Part shown: positions 15,366-23,958 of the stretch, in pieces
How the letters are laid out: the number at the start of each line of letters is the position of its first letter
Position numbering within the stretch: position 1 is the stretch's first letter
NCBI GenBank assembly: GCA_002479485.1
Contig: DLNM01000048.1
Location: 60,043-124,042, forward strand
Reading direction: 5' to 3'
Length of the DNA stretch: 64,000 nucleotides
Source of the DNA: Firmicutes bacterium UBA7510
GTDB lineage: Bacteria; Bacillota; Clostridia; Tissierellales; Sedimentibacteraceae
The notes under the pieces: generated by a model
Told to the model about the DNA's origin: nothing
The model's input: the letters and a program-made list of their open reading frames with translations, nothing else
Database searches by the model: none
Translations under genes and position numbers: made by a program

Positions 15366-16465
15366 TAGTTATTGTCCTCCGATGGAATATTAATTCCTAA
15401 CTTTTTAAGTTTCTTCTCCAAATTCTTTTTTCCTATCTCTTCCATTTCTTCCGAGGTATATTCTGCTGTTCTTTGCTCAAAATTATGAAATTTATTTTTA
15501 GATTGTGTTGCAACCTTTGGCGCTTGTGGTTGAGTTTGTGTATGTTCTTTTTTAACAGGTCTTTTATCATTAGTTAAATCTTCTAGATTTTTATAGCCCT
15601 TTTCATGCCATTTTTCTAGTATAGCATCAAAATAATTAATGTTTGGATTTGATATTTTTGTTGAATTTTCTAATGCTTTTAAAACCATTTCTTTGGAGAA
15701 TTCATAGTCATCAAACCACTTATCTATTGTGTTCATCTCCCCTTCAGTTAAAGCTCTATTAATAAAACCTAAGGATTGACTTATTCTTGAATAAATTGAG
15801 TATCTTTCCTCTTTCTTTTCCAAAAATTCAGCAAGAGAATCCATATCGGTTACTCCAGCTCTGTTCCACATTGCAATAGTGCCTTCAATAAATTTCATGC
15901 TTCTTTTTTTCTTGTTATTTACACAATATGAAAAGGCTTGTATCATCATTTCTGGACTTACATCGTATTGCCTTTGCCACTGATTAATCTTTCTTTTGTC
16001 ATTTATATTTAGAAACTTACCAAAAATCTTTTCTATTTCTTTATGCATTTGCATAAATTCTTCATCTTTATTTGCTTCAACTAACTCTCTGTTAGTTACA
16101 TACAGCGTGTCCTCTTTTACTGATGTAGGAAGATGTTTATATATTTTATCTATGTATAACTGTTTCAAATTTATAAATTCTACATTATAGTTATATTCAT
16201 CATCGCCCATGTGTTTCTTTATTATTCCCTGGCTTTCCCAAAAGGTCCATGCATTTAGAACATCAGACAATGGAATTTTTAAATTTTTAGCTATGTTTTC
16301 ATTATTAAAGTTTCCAGTTTGCTCTTCATCATTAGCATATTTGTATCCAAGCAAATATACTTTTACGTAGGTACCATCAGCTAAAGGCATGTAATCGGTT
16401 ATAAATATATTCTCAACAGGGGTATCCTGTAAATCTATTTTTAATTCTTCTAAAAAAAAATTCAT
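15365..16465 (-). CDS. DnaD-like replication initiation protein
   Basis: A 366-residue protein with two DnaD-domain repeats: roughly residues 130-205 ('FGKFLNINDKRKINQWQRQY' and 'MMIQAFSYCVNNKKKRSMKF') and 230-300 ('LGFINRALTEGEMNTIDKW', 'ALENSTKISNPNINYFDAIL'). The N-terminal 110 residues form a winged-helix-like part ('NIAKNLKIPLSDVLNAWTFW'). The start ATG at 16465 follows AAGGAG by six bases; the frame continues upstream without a site. It probably acts with the overlapping DnaC/DnaI-like ATPase in primosome assembly. DnaD-domain proteins also occur in phages, but no other phage gene is near, and the pair is a common chromosomal arrangement in Clostridia. Confidence 0.9.
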   Translation of the reverse strand: MNFFLEELKIDLQDTPVENIFITDYMPLADGTYVKVYLLGYKYANDEEQTGNFNNENIAKNLKIPLSDVLNAWTFWESQGIIKKHMGDDEYNYNVEFINLKQLYIDKIYKHLPTSVKEDTLYVTNRELVEANKDEEFMQMHKEIEKIFGKFLNINDKRKINQWQRQYDVSPEMMIQAFSYCVNNKKKRSMKFIEGTIAMWNRAGVTDMDSLAEFLEKKEERYSIYSRISQSLGFINRALTEGEMNTIDKWFDDYEFSKEMVLKALENSTKISNPNINYFDAILEKWHEKGYKNLEDLTNDKRPVKKEHTQTQPQAPKVATQSKNKFHNFEQRTAEYTSEEMEEIGKKNLEKKLKKLGINIPSEDNN

Positions 16466-16597
16466 AAAATTCTCCTTATTGTATATAATATGTAAAATAA
16501 ATATTATTTGTATGTATAAATATGATATTTTTTGTAGTATTTCAACGAATGTGTAGATTGTCAAATCATTTTAGGAAAACATTTTACCTAAAAATTA

Positions 16598-16626
16598 TTG
16601 ACAATAATGTTATTTTATTATATAAT
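16598..16626 (+). promoter_or_regulatory. Consensus sigma-A promoter of the M23 peptidase gene
   Basis: TTGACA (16598-16603), 17-base spacer, TATAAT (16621-16626): a perfect consensus promoter. Directly upstream, TTTTAGG (16569-16575) and CCTAAAA (16587-16593) form a 7-bp inverted repeat that could bind a regulator. Confidence 0.88.
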
Positions 16627-16766
16627 CTAGAATAGTCTAATCATAGATAAGATGTTATTCTCACTAATTACTCTAATTATAACAGACATTTCGGAAAAAT
16701 TAAATTACAAAATAATTATATTTATTTCGAAAATAGGGTATGACAAATGATAATAGGAAGTGAACT

Positions 16767-18374
16767 ATGAAAAACAATAAGTTAAATTATTCTAAAAAGA
16801 ATGAAAAGAAAAACAATTCAAAAGCTACAAGTAATAAAACTGTAGTTACTAAAAATGCTAAATACGTTCTAATTGAAGAAAATAACAGACTTGAAAATAT
16901 AAAAAACGCATTTACAAAAATAAAAACTTCTATAAGTAAAAAATCATCTAACTTGCTAAAAAATATTAACTTGCCTACTTGTTTATTAAAATATAAACCA
17001 CAAGTCATTAATGGATTATGTCTTTCTCTTTCATCTGTATTAGTTTTGACAGGGGCTACTCTATTTAATTCTCTGTCTGCAGATGAAAATCTAAGCACTT
17101 ACTACAGTGCAAAAAGTTATACTGTATATTTAAATAATGAGGAAGTTGGAATTGTTAGAGAACGTGAAACAGTTGACAACACTCTTAATAAGTTACAAGA
17201 TGAATATAAAGATAAATATCATACAGATGCAAATATACTTTCGGCTATAGAAATAGTAGAATCAAATGCTAATGATAGTGAACTTGTTTCTGATACGGGA
17301 TTATATAGTAAACTTAAATCAAAAGTTGATATTAAATCTATAGCATATGGTGTTTCTGTAGACGGAAAAATGATAGGAGCTTTAAAAACTAAAGAAGAAG
17401 CTGATGAATTAGTAAACGAGGTTAAAAACTATTTCACTCAAAACTATAAAAAAGAAGAATTAGTAGATGTATCTTTTGATGAAACTGTTTCAGTAGAAGC
17501 TGTTAATTTAAGCTTTGATGAAATTAGTGAAAAAGATGAATTACTTGATTATATTATAATAGGTACCGACGAAAAGGTGTCATACACTGTTGAAAATGGA
17601 GATACTTATTGGGATATAGCAACGAAATATGATATGACTGTTAACGAATTAATGGCAGCAAACCCAGACGCAGATGAAAACAAATTAATGCCTGGGGATG
17701 AGTTAAGCTTAGTTGTTCCAAAACCATTTATTAACGTAAATGTAAAGCGCTCACTAGTTGCAGAAGAAAAAATTAAATATGAGACAGAAACACAATCTGT
17801 TTCATATATGTATTCTGATGAAACAAAGGTTAAAAAAGCTGGTGTTTACGGTTTAGCAGAGGTTAAATATGTTGTAACTGAGCAAAACGGAGTAGAAATA
17901 GCTCGCGAGGAAGTATCAAGAAATGTTAAATCACAACCACAATCTGAAGTTGTTTTGGTTGGTACACAAACACCTCCACCAAAATCTGGTACTGGAGTGT
18001 TTATTAACCCATTGCCTGCATCAACTATAAGTTCTCGTTATGGTCAAAGAGGTAAGGCTTTCCACTATGGTCTTGATATGGCAAAAGCTTCAGGCTCTGA
18101 TATAAAAGCAGCAGACGGTGGTACAGTAATTTATTCAGGATGGTACGGCACATATGGTTATATGATAGAAATAGACCATGGTGGCGGTTGGACTACAAGA
18201 TATGCGCATTCCAGTAAATTATATGTATCAAAAGGAGAAAAAGTTTACCAAGGTCAAGTAATAGCTGCTGTTGGTAATACAGGTTACAGTACTGGACCAC
18301 ATTTACACTTTGAAGTAAGAAAATATGGTTCTACTAAAAATCCGGCAAGTTTTATCGGACAGCAATATAAGTAA
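16767..18374 (+). CDS. Cell wall endopeptidase, LysM-G5-M23
   Basis: A 535-residue wall hydrolase. Domains in order: basic cytoplasmic tail (1-75), one membrane anchor near 80-100, a linker region with stretches like 'YGVSVDGKMIGALKTKEEAD', LysM at about 271-318 ('VENGDTYWDIATKYDMTVNE'), G5 at about 325-392, and an M23 peptidase at about 412-530. The M23 metal motif is intact: 'HYGLDMA' near 432 and 'HLHFEV' near 512. It would bind peptidoglycan through LysM and cleave peptide cross-bridges outside the membrane; related clostridial proteins act in elongation or sporulation. The start follows AGGAAG. It has its own consensus promoter and a downstream hairpin terminator, so it is likely a single-gene unit. 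Confidence 0.93.
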   Translation: MKNNKLNYSKKNEKKNNSKATSNKTVVTKNAKYVLIEENNRLENIKNAFTKIKTSISKKSSNLLKNINLPTCLLKYKPQVINGLCLSLSSVLVLTGATLFNSLSADENLSTYYSAKSYTVYLNNEEVGIVRERETVDNTLNKLQDEYKDKYHTDANILSAIEIVESNANDSELVSDTGLYSKLKSKVDIKSIAYGVSVDGKMIGALKTKEEADELVNEVKNYFTQNYKKEELVDVSFDETVSVEAVNLSFDEISEKDELLDYIIIGTDEKVSYTVENGDTYWDIATKYDMTVNELMAANPDADENKLMPGDELSLVVPKPFINVNVKRSLVAEEKIKYETETQSVSYMYSDETKVKKAGVYGLAEVKYVVTEQNGVEIAREEVSRNVKSQPQSEVVLVGTQTPPPKSGTGVFINPLPASTISSRYGQRGKAFHYGLDMAKASGSDIKAADGGTVIYSGWYGTYGYMIEIDHGGGWTTRYAHSSKLYVSKGEKVYQGQVIAAVGNTGYSTGPHLHFEVRKYGSTKNPASFIGQQYK

Positions 18375-18424
18375 GATTTATACATTAACATAGGATAATA
18401 CGTTTAATACACTATATATAAAAG

Positions 18425-18452
18425 GCACATTGCATATGCGATGTGTTTTTAA
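18425..18452 (+). terminator. Terminator of the M23 peptidase gene
   Basis: CACATTGCAT (18426-18435) pairs imperfectly with ATGCGATGTG (18436-18445), followed by five T. Confidence 0.7.
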
Positions 18453-18565
18453 TTTGCTATAAATTAACAATTATTCATAACATTACATTTTTATAAATAA
18501 AAAAAATATGTTAATATCTATTTAGTGCTTTTTACATTAGGTCACATTATGAAAGGAATTAAATA

Positions 18566-19054
18566 ATGAAAATTATTGATTATAGATTTACACAGGTTGC
18601 TGAAGAAATAATAGAACATAGAGAATATGAAAAAACAAAACTTATTAAGCATCATGATGAAAGTGTATATGAACACAGTTTAAAGGTAGCTTATTACTCT
18701 TATTTAATTGCTTATAAAAGTAACCTTGATTGGGAGTCTTGTATAAGGGGTGGCTTACTTCATGATTTTTATTTATACAAATTTAAGAAGAGAGTTCATA
18801 TTGGCATAATAAGTGACTCAATAAAACATGCAATTAATCATCCTAAAATTGCCTTTAAAAACGCTTCAAACTACTTTGATTTAAATGACAAAGAACAAGA
18901 CATTATAAAGGGACATATGTTTCCTTTTGGACTGCCAAAATCTAGAGAAGCATGGATTGTAAGTTTTGTTGATAAATATATAGCAATTTTCGAATATTGT
19001 AGTAATGCAAAAAAAATAATTATAAAGAAAAGAAAAAAAGCAATTGCAAAGTAA
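18566..19054 (+). CDS. HD-domain phosphohydrolase
   Basis: A 162-residue single-domain HD protein. Metal-binding pattern: His in 'YEHSLKVAYYSYLIAY' near residue 37, the HD pair in 'RGGLLHDFYLYKF' near 66-67, and a distal Asp in 'IVSFVDKYIAI' near 139; 'IKHAINHPKIAFKNAS' carries additional histidines. The fold hydrolyses phosphate esters or nucleotides, but the substrate is not predictable. AAAGGA lies upstream of the ATG. The stop codon is embedded in the 5' arm of its terminator hairpin, leaving no room for a further co-transcribed gene. Confidence 0.87.
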   Translation: MKIIDYRFTQVAEEIIEHREYEKTKLIKHHDESVYEHSLKVAYYSYLIAYKSNLDWESCIRGGLLHDFYLYKFKKRVHIGIISDSIKHAINHPKIAFKNASNYFDLNDKEQDIIKGHMFPFGLPKSREAWIVSFVDKYIAIFEYCSNAKKIIIKKRKKAIAK

Positions 19055-19080
19055 CTATTTAATTCATAGTTACTTTTTTT
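19051..19080 (+). terminator. Terminator overlapping the HD gene stop codon
   Basis: GTAACTAT (19051-19058) pairs perfectly with ATAGTTAC (19066-19073), followed by seven T. The stop codon TAA is inside the 5' arm. Confidence 0.9.
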
Positions 19081-19093
19081 CTGCTTTTTATTT

Positions 19094-19972
19094 TTATCTT
19101 CTATCTTTATTTTCAACGCCATTTCTTTTTATAGCTGCTTCATACAGTATAAGAGTAGCTGCTATACCAACATTTAAGGAATCACAGTCTCCATACATTG
19201 GGATTTTTATAGAATCAGCATTTATGTCATACCATTCTCTTGATATTCCATAACGTTCGCTGCCCATGATAATTGCTATTTTCCCCTTAAAATCCTCTTC
19301 ATAGTAAAATTTTTCTGCATCAGTATCCGTTAGAATAACTCTATAGTCATTTTTTTTAAGCCATTCTATAACTGTATCTGACTCTTCTTCTACTATGGGA
19401 ATTCTAAAACAAGATCCTTGACTGCTTCTTAGTATTTTAGGATGGGTAATTCTAGTTTTTTTATTGCATATTATAACTGCATCAGTATTTGTCCCATCGC
19501 AAGATCTTATTATAGTTCCAATGTTCCCCGGTATTTCAAGTCCGTCTAAAACAGCAATTACTTGGTGTTTTTTAGTATTTAAATCCGCTAAGCTTTTTTG
19601 TGGAAATTTTGCAAGTACGAAAATACCTGCTGAGGTTCCTACTTCAACTATTTTTTTAAATGTAGAATTGGATACTATATGTATTTCATCTGCTATATCT
19701 GACAAATCAGTCATTATTTTATATGCTTCAGGTGTAGAAATAGATTCTAAATCAAGTACCACAGCCTTAATCTCAACATTATACTTTAATAATTGGTTTG
19801 AAGCCCAAATTCCTTCTACTGCTACAAGCTTTTCTGGGTTTGACTTCGTATTATTTACAATTGAATCTATTTTTTTAATTATAGCGGCATTTTTACCGGA
19901 TAATCTCCATTTACCTCTATATTTATCCTTTATAACCTTTTCTTTTTCTTCTAATGATAATTCTATAAACAT
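19094..19972 (-). CDS. TrmH/SpoU-family RNA methyltransferase
   Basis: A 292-residue SPOUT methyltransferase that transfers a methyl group from S-adenosylmethionine to ribose in rRNA or tRNA. The C-terminal trefoil-knot domain (about 130-285) has the three SpoU motifs: 'VLDGLEIPGNIGTIIRSCDG' , 'IAIIMGSERYGISREWY', and 'IKIPMYGDCDSLNVGIAATL'. The N-terminal part ('VAVEGIWASNQLLKY') resembles the substrate-binding domain of RlmB/TsnR-like enzymes. GGAGG precedes the start. It lies 17 bases downstream of the fumarase beta subunit and is likely in the same transcript, though functionally unrelated. The target nucleotide cannot be told from sequence. Confidence 0.92.
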   Translation of the reverse strand: MFIELSLEEKEKVIKDKYRGKWRLSGKNAAIIKKIDSIVNNTKSNPEKLVAVEGIWASNQLLKYNVEIKAVVLDLESISTPEAYKIMTDLSDIADEIHIVSNSTFKKIVEVGTSAGIFVLAKFPQKSLADLNTKKHQVIAVLDGLEIPGNIGTIIRSCDGTNTDAVIICNKKTRITHPKILRSSQGSCFRIPIVEEESDTVIEWLKKNDYRVILTDTDAEKFYYEEDFKGKIAIIMGSERYGISREWYDINADSIKIPMYGDCDSLNVGIAATLILYEAAIKRNGVENKDRR

Positions 19973-19989
19973 AAAAATCCTCCAAAAGA

Positions 19990-20520
19990 TTATCTACTGT
20001 ATAAGTTATTTCCCATGCTATCTATAACTACTATTGCAGGGAAATCCTCTACATATAGCTTATGTATAGCCTCTGCTCCTAAGTCCTCATAGCATATTAT
20101 TTCTTTAGTTTTAATAGTCTTTGATATAAGAGCTGCCGCGCCACCTATTGCGGCTAAATAAACTGCATTATTTTTTTTCATACTCTCTATAACCTCGCTA
20201 GAACGAAGACCCTTGCCTATCATCACCTTTAGTCCTTTATCTAACAGCTTCGGTGTATATGGATCCATTCTATAACTAGTAGTTGGACCAGCAGGACCTA
20301 TAGCATACCCCGGTTTTGCTGGAGCTGGTCCTACATAATATATTGTTTGATTTTTTATATCAAACGGTAATTCTTTATTAGAATCAACTAACTCAATAAG
20401 CCTTTTATGAGCTGCATCCCTACCAGTATATATATACCCTGTCAATAGAACACTATCTCCTGCTTTTAGACTAGAAACTATATCATCAGTTAATGGTAAA
20501 TTTATTTTTATGCTTTCCAT
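19990..20520 (-). CDS. Class I fumarate hydratase, beta (C-terminal) subunit
   Basis: A 176-residue subunit of the oxygen-sensitive [4Fe-4S] fumarase/tartrate dehydratase family. Diagnostic segments are 'GDSVLLTGYIYTGRDAAHKR', 'IYYVGPAPAKPGYAIGPAGP', 'TTSYRMDPYTP', 'LRSSEVIESMKK' and 'YLAAIGGAAALI'. The alpha subunit is encoded just upstream with an 18-base gap, as usual for split enzymes of anaerobes. Together they interconvert fumarate and malate. Fumarase and L(+)-tartrate dehydratase subunits cannot be separated reliably by eye, but fumarase is more likely with no tartrate genes nearby. GAGG lies close before the ATG. Confidence 0.92.
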   Translation of the reverse strand: MESIKINLPLTDDIVSSLKAGDSVLLTGYIYTGRDAAHKRLIELVDSNKELPFDIKNQTIYYVGPAPAKPGYAIGPAGPTTSYRMDPYTPKLLDKGLKVMIGKGLRSSEVIESMKKNNAVYLAAIGGAAALISKTIKTKEIICYEDLGAEAIHKLYVEDFPAIVVIDSMGNNLYSR

Positions 20521-20538
20521 CTTCTACCTCACAATGTT

Positions 20539-21390
20539 TTAAAAAACATATCCAGATTTATGACGATATGCGTGACAGCATATGTTAACTGCTACTGGCA
20601 GTCCAGCTATATGTGTTGGGAAAAATTCAATATTGACTGATAATGCTGTTGTTTTACCGCCTAACCCTGCTGGCCCAATACCCAAAGTATTTATGGAGTC
20701 AATTAGCTCCTGCTCTAATTCAGCATATCTTTTATCCTCATTATGCACACCTATTTCTCGAGTTAAAGCCTTTTTCGCTAAATAGGTTACCTTTTCAAAA
20801 GTTCCTCCAATTCCCACGCCTACTATAATTGGCGGACATGGATTTGGCCCAGCTTTTTTAACTGTATCTATAACAAAATCCTTCACTCCATTTACACCAT
20901 CTGCAGGCTTTAGCATTTTTACTGCACTCATATTTTCGCTTCCAAAACCCTTAGGAGCTACCGTGATACGTACCTCATCACCAGGAACAATATCTGTATG
21001 TATTATTGCTGGCGTGTTATACTTAGTATTTACACGGCTAAACAATGGATCGTCTACTACTGATTTTCTTAAGTACCCGTCTATATATGCATCTCTAACT
21101 CCATCATTAATAGCATCATATAGGTTTTTCCCAATTAAATGTACATCCTGACCTACTTCCACAAATATAACTGCCATACCAGTATCCTGACACATAGGTA
21201 TTTTCTCTAACTTTGCTATTTTATCGTTATCTATTAATTGACTAAGCACTAATTTAGCTAACTCATTACTTTCATTTTCACTCTGCTTATACAGATTATC
21301 TAAAAATTCCTCACCTATATCATAATTAGCTTCAAGTAAAAGCTCAGTTACTTTTTTTTCAACAAGAGAAGTATCAATTTCTTTAAACAT
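20539..21390 (-). CDS. Class I fumarate hydratase, alpha (N-terminal) subunit
   Basis: A 283-residue catalytic subunit carrying the cysteine ligands of the [4Fe-4S] cluster: 'PMCQDTGMAVIFVEVGQ', 'AGPNPCPPIIVGVGIGG' and 'AVNICCHAYRHKSGYVF' near the C-terminus; 'GIGPAGLGGKTTALSVN' is also typical. It hydrates fumarate to malate together with the beta subunit downstream. The start at 21390 follows AAAGGA by five bases. An in-frame ATG at 21450 exists only because the frame stays open through the mini repeat (21404-21462) and is rejected. The gene follows the DUF4358 lipoprotein gene and may be read from the same transcript through that repeat. Confidence 0.94.
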   Translation of the reverse strand: MFKEIDTSLVEKKVTELLLEANYDIGEEFLDNLYKQSENESNELAKLVLSQLIDNDKIAKLEKIPMCQDTGMAVIFVEVGQDVHLIGKNLYDAINDGVRDAYIDGYLRKSVVDDPLFSRVNTKYNTPAIIHTDIVPGDEVRITVAPKGFGSENMSAVKMLKPADGVNGVKDFVIDTVKKAGPNPCPPIIVGVGIGGTFEKVTYLAKKALTREIGVHNEDKRYAELEQELIDSINTLGIGPAGLGGKTTALSVNIEFFPTHIAGLPVAVNICCHAYRHKSGYVF

Positions 21391-21403
21391 AGTTTTCCTT
21401 TCT

Positions 21404-21462
21404 AAATAAGAATTTAACTTAGTAGGTGCACTAGCACTAAGCTTACTCAATTAAATTTATTT
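21404..21462. repeat. Mini copy of the multi-hairpin repeat (ends only)
   Basis: The left end AAATAAGAATTTA followed by ACTTAGTAGG and the right end, read in reverse, AAATAAATTTAATTGAGTAA then GCTTAGTG, match the termini of the large copy at 13008-13689 (its left end reads AAATAAAAATTTAATCGAG then TAAGCTTAGTG). The two ends face each other over a few bases and form one hairpin. It starts in the stop codon of the DUF4358 gene and ends just before the fumarase ribosome binding site. Confidence 0.75.
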
Positions 21463-21933
21463 AATATATTTCATAAAAACTTCATTAATTTTTTCGTAGT
21501 TTTGACCTACTGCAAATAGTACATATTTACCTTCTTTCTTAACTACAGCATTTTCTATAATCTGTAATTCTTCCGGTAAATATCCTTCAAATCCGAATTT
21601 TAAATCCTTTATCCTTTCATTTACTGCCTGTAAGATATTTTCAGCTTTTGCTTCATCCTTTGCTTCAAAAATAGCAAGCTCCTCTGCTTTAGCACTTGTT
21701 GAATTAACATAAACTTTATATTTTTCAATATCGCTTAGTTGAATAGTAGTATAGATGTTTGTCAATACTGTGTCATCTAATTCTTCTAATTCATCTCTAA
21801 ACTCTGCTACATTTATTACCTCAGTTGATACGGCATCTATATCTATAACTGTTAAACTTTCTTTCTTTTGGCAACCTGTAAAAATCATTCCTATAGCTAA
21901 TATAACTGTTAAACTTAATATACTTTTTTTCAT
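21457..21933 (-). CDS. DUF4358 lipoprotein
   Basis: A 158-residue lipoprotein: signal segment 'MKKSILSLTVILAIGMIFTG' directly followed by a lipobox cysteine at residue 21, then a charged region. The body ('FRDELEELDDTVLTNIYTT', 'KAEELAIFEAKDEAKAENIL', 'YVLFAVGQNYEKINEVF') matches the DUF4358 family of clostridial lipoproteins, function unknown. The ribosome binding site is weak and distant (GGAAG about 14 bases upstream). It lies 22 bases after the SGNH hydrolase gene, a neighbour often seen for this family, so both may act on the same envelope component. Confidence 0.85.
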   Translation of the reverse strand: MKKSILSLTVILAIGMIFTGCQKKESLTVIDIDAVSTEVINVAEFRDELEELDDTVLTNIYTTIQLSDIEKYKVYVNSTSAKAEELAIFEAKDEAKAENILQAVNERIKDLKFGFEGYLPEELQIIENAVVKKEGKYVLFAVGQNYEKINEVFMKYIK

Positions 21934-21954
21934 TTTAATTAATATCTTCCTTTC

Positions 21955-22914
21955 TTATTTTACCGTATGAGTTTCTAAATAATTGAACCACTTTTCATAA
22001 TATGTCGAATTAAAATGTATTCCATCAGTACCAGCATCTTCTGGCAGGTTTCCTTCTTCATCAGCTAAAGCTTCCTTTGAATCTATAAAATACACCTCTT
22101 TTTCCTTTGTCATATTCAATATAAGATTATTGTAACTATCAATATTTTTATTATTATAAATTTTATCCTTGTTTGATTTTTCTTTTGAAACTGGCATTAT
22201 GGCATTAACATAAACCTTCGCATCAGGCTGTAATTTTTTTATTTCATCAATTACTTTACCATATTGTTCAATAAATAAATAATCAAAAGCCCAACCTAAT
22301 TCATTGGCACCTAACATTATATACACTTTTCCAAACTGTTCCTTTGATAGAGCATCCATAATAGTTATTCTAGTACCATCTTTTGTTTTAATTACTTCTT
22401 TTGTAAAAATAGTATCTACCATTATACCCTTGCCAGCAAAGATTGTAGCATTTTTCATGGAGCTATAAATAGAAATACCTTCTATCTGTGAATTTCCAAT
22501 AAATACAGCATCATCAAAATAATCATCTGAAACCGCTTCACTCTCAGGAACCTTCTCTCCATATACAAACTCTTTTTTGTCATCAGTAGTTTTATCATCT
22601 TTATCAATTTCAGTGTTTTTTTCTTCATCGCTTGTATTATCACTATTTAAATTCGAATCATTATCTATAGCTTCATTATTATTGTTATCAATAATGTTAT
22701 TTTTATCATTTATATCTTCTTCTATATTTGTATTATCTTCAGTATCTATTATAAGACTATCGTTATTAGTCTTTTGTGACTTATTATATATTGAATATAT
22801 AATAAACGCTAATAAAACAATAATCATAATAAATACGAAAATTACTGATAATAGCCTTTTCTTATTAGCTCTTTTAATGTCTTTTCTATAATTTACTTTA
22901 TATTTATTCTGCAC
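21955..22914 (-). CDS. Membrane-anchored SGNH/GDSL-type hydrolase
   Basis: A 319-residue protein with a short basic N-terminus, one membrane segment at about residues 20-43, an Asp/Asn/Glu-rich linker (about 48-115) and an extracellular SGNH domain. Block I is 'DDAVFIGNSQIEGIS' with the nucleophile serine near residue 142, block III is 'IMLGANELGW', and the C-terminal catalytic pair is in 'AGTDGIHFN'. The family removes acyl groups from polysaccharides or peptidoglycan. The GTG start follows AGGAG by ten bases. It sits 16 bases after the alarmone synthetase gene and before the DUF4358 lipoprotein gene; the three form one apparent operon. Confidence 0.87.
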   Translation of the reverse strand: MQNKYKVNYRKDIKRANKKRLLSVIFVFIMIIVLLAFIIYSIYNKSQKTNNDSLIIDTEDNTNIEEDINDKNNIIDNNNNEAIDNDSNLNSDNTSDEEKNTEIDKDDKTTDDKKEFVYGEKVPESEAVSDDYFDDAVFIGNSQIEGISIYSSMKNATIFAGKGIMVDTIFTKEVIKTKDGTRITIMDALSKEQFGKVYIMLGANELGWAFDYLFIEQYGKVIDEIKKLQPDAKVYVNAIMPVSKEKSNKDKIYNNKNIDSYNNLILNMTKEKEVYFIDSKEALADEEGNLPEDAGTDGIHFNSTYYEKWFNYLETHTVK

Positions 22915-22930
22915 CTAAATTCTGCTCCTT

Positions 22931-23719
22931 TTAAATTAATTCTTCTAACAGCAAATCTATCCTATCGTTTAATTTTTTCAATTCCTCAATGTTGCCGCTT
23001 TTCTTAGCATAATAAAAATCCTTACGCAATAAGTCCACATTCTTATAATTACTATTTAAATATAACATGTGTATTTTGTATAATATTTTTTCAGTAAGCG
23101 CTGATTCCGCCATAAATAATTTTTGTGAATCAACTATTTCATCCTTTATTTGGGACATTTCCATGTCTAAATGATAAGCTGCATCAGCAGCATTTTTCAA
23201 TCTCTCTATTATATGCTCCGGTATATTTTCATCAAATTTATAATTTATCGAATGCTCTATAGTTGCCCAGAAATTCATTGCTAGAGTTCGTATTTGTATC
23301 TCTGCTAAAATTTCATTTTCTCCAACGGAAGTATAGACCCAGTATTTTATTATTATATGATAACTTCTGTATCCACTATCTTTTATATTTTTAGTATAAT
23401 CACGTTCCTCAACTATTTCAAGATCTTTACCATCTCTACATCTTATTAATTCAACAACAGTTGAAATATCATCTACAAGCTGACACATTATTCTAATTCC
23501 TGCTATATCCTCTAATTCTGCTGCTTGATCGATAGTTAACCCTCGTCTATCTAGCTTTTCAATAATACTAGATATTTTTTTCACTCTTCCTGTTACAAAT
23601 TCAATAGGAGAATATTCTTCAATTTCTTTATATGACTTTCGTATACTTTTAAATTTTACTTTTAGTTCTTCTACTGCTTGGTTATATGGAAGTAAAAATT
23701 TATCCCAATTATTTATCAC
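22931..23719 (-). CDS. Small alarmone synthetase (RelA/SpoT synthetase domain)
   Basis: A 262-residue single-domain (p)ppGpp synthetase like YjbM/RelQ, with no hydrolase, TGS or ACT domain. Synthetase motifs are present: 'TGRVKKISSIIEKLDRRG', 'EDIAGIRIMCQLVDDI', 'KDSGYRSYHIIIKYWV' and 'EIQIRTLAMNFWATIEHSIN'. It would transfer pyrophosphate from ATP to GDP or GTP during stress. The C-terminal helices (about 200-262) match the tetramerising tail of this class. The start is GTG with GGGAGG five bases upstream. It leads the operon with the SGNH hydrolase and DUF4358 lipoprotein, and its leader contains two small hairpins. Confidence 0.92.
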   Translation of the reverse strand: MINNWDKFLLPYNQAVEELKVKFKSIRKSYKEIEEYSPIEFVTGRVKKISSIIEKLDRRGLTIDQAAELEDIAGIRIMCQLVDDISTVVELIRCRDGKDLEIVEERDYTKNIKDSGYRSYHIIIKYWVYTSVGENEILAEIQIRTLAMNFWATIEHSINYKFDENIPEHIIERLKNAADAAYHLDMEMSQIKDEIVDSQKLFMAESALTEKILYKIHMLYLNSNYKNVDLLRKDFYYAKKSGNIEELKKLNDRIDLLLEELI

Positions 23720-23727
23720 ATTATCCT

Positions 23728-23784
23728 CCCATTAGCCACGCGAAGTGGCATCATAAAAATAAGTGTGAAGTGTTTTTTTCACAC
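23728..23784. repeat. Two small hairpins in the alarmone synthetase leader
   Basis: GCCACGCGAAGTGGC near 23734-23748 and AGTGTGAA...TTCACACT near 23762-23785 with a T-rich loop. On the minus strand they lie just upstream of the ribosome binding site. The second belongs to the same style of hairpin (short stem, run of T or A in the loop) found after the ABC-F gene and inside the pyr operon. Confidence 0.6.
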
Positions 23785-23843
23785 TATCACCTTCCATTCT
23801 ACAGACTAATTAAATGTTTTATCTAACATTACCTTACATAACA

Positions 23844-23872
23844 ATTTTAATAGTTTATCTAAAAAAAATCAA
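23844..23872 (-). promoter_or_regulatory. Probable promoter of the alarmone synthetase operon
   Basis: Minus strand TTGATT (23872-23867), 17-base spacer, TAAAAT (23849-23844), back to back with the pncB promoter. Confidence 0.5.
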
Positions 23873-23884
23873 TCTATTTTATTA

Positions 23885-23913
23885 TTGAAAACAATTACAT
23901 TTTGTTGTATAAT
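23885..23913 (+). promoter_or_regulatory. Sigma-A promoter of pncB
   Basis: TTGAAA (23885-23890), 17-base spacer, TATAAT (23908-23913). Confidence 0.8.
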
Positions 23914-23958
23914 CCATATAATGTTAGTTAACGACAATAAAAAATATTGGAGATATTT

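Noticed and set aside
15365..16465. Phage replication module (DnaD and DnaC genes)
   Set aside because: No integrase, repressor, terminase or structural gene is near; the pair also occurs as normal chromosomal replication genes in Clostridia.
20539..21450. Longer form of the fumarase alpha subunit starting at 21450
   Set aside because: The extra 20 residues come from reading through the mini repeat; the ATG at 21390 has AAAGGA at the right distance and fits the family N-terminus.
23720..23958. NAD-responsive riboswitch ahead of pncB
   Set aside because: Only short hairpins belonging to the opposite transcript and a plain promoter are seen; no conserved aptamer could be recognised.
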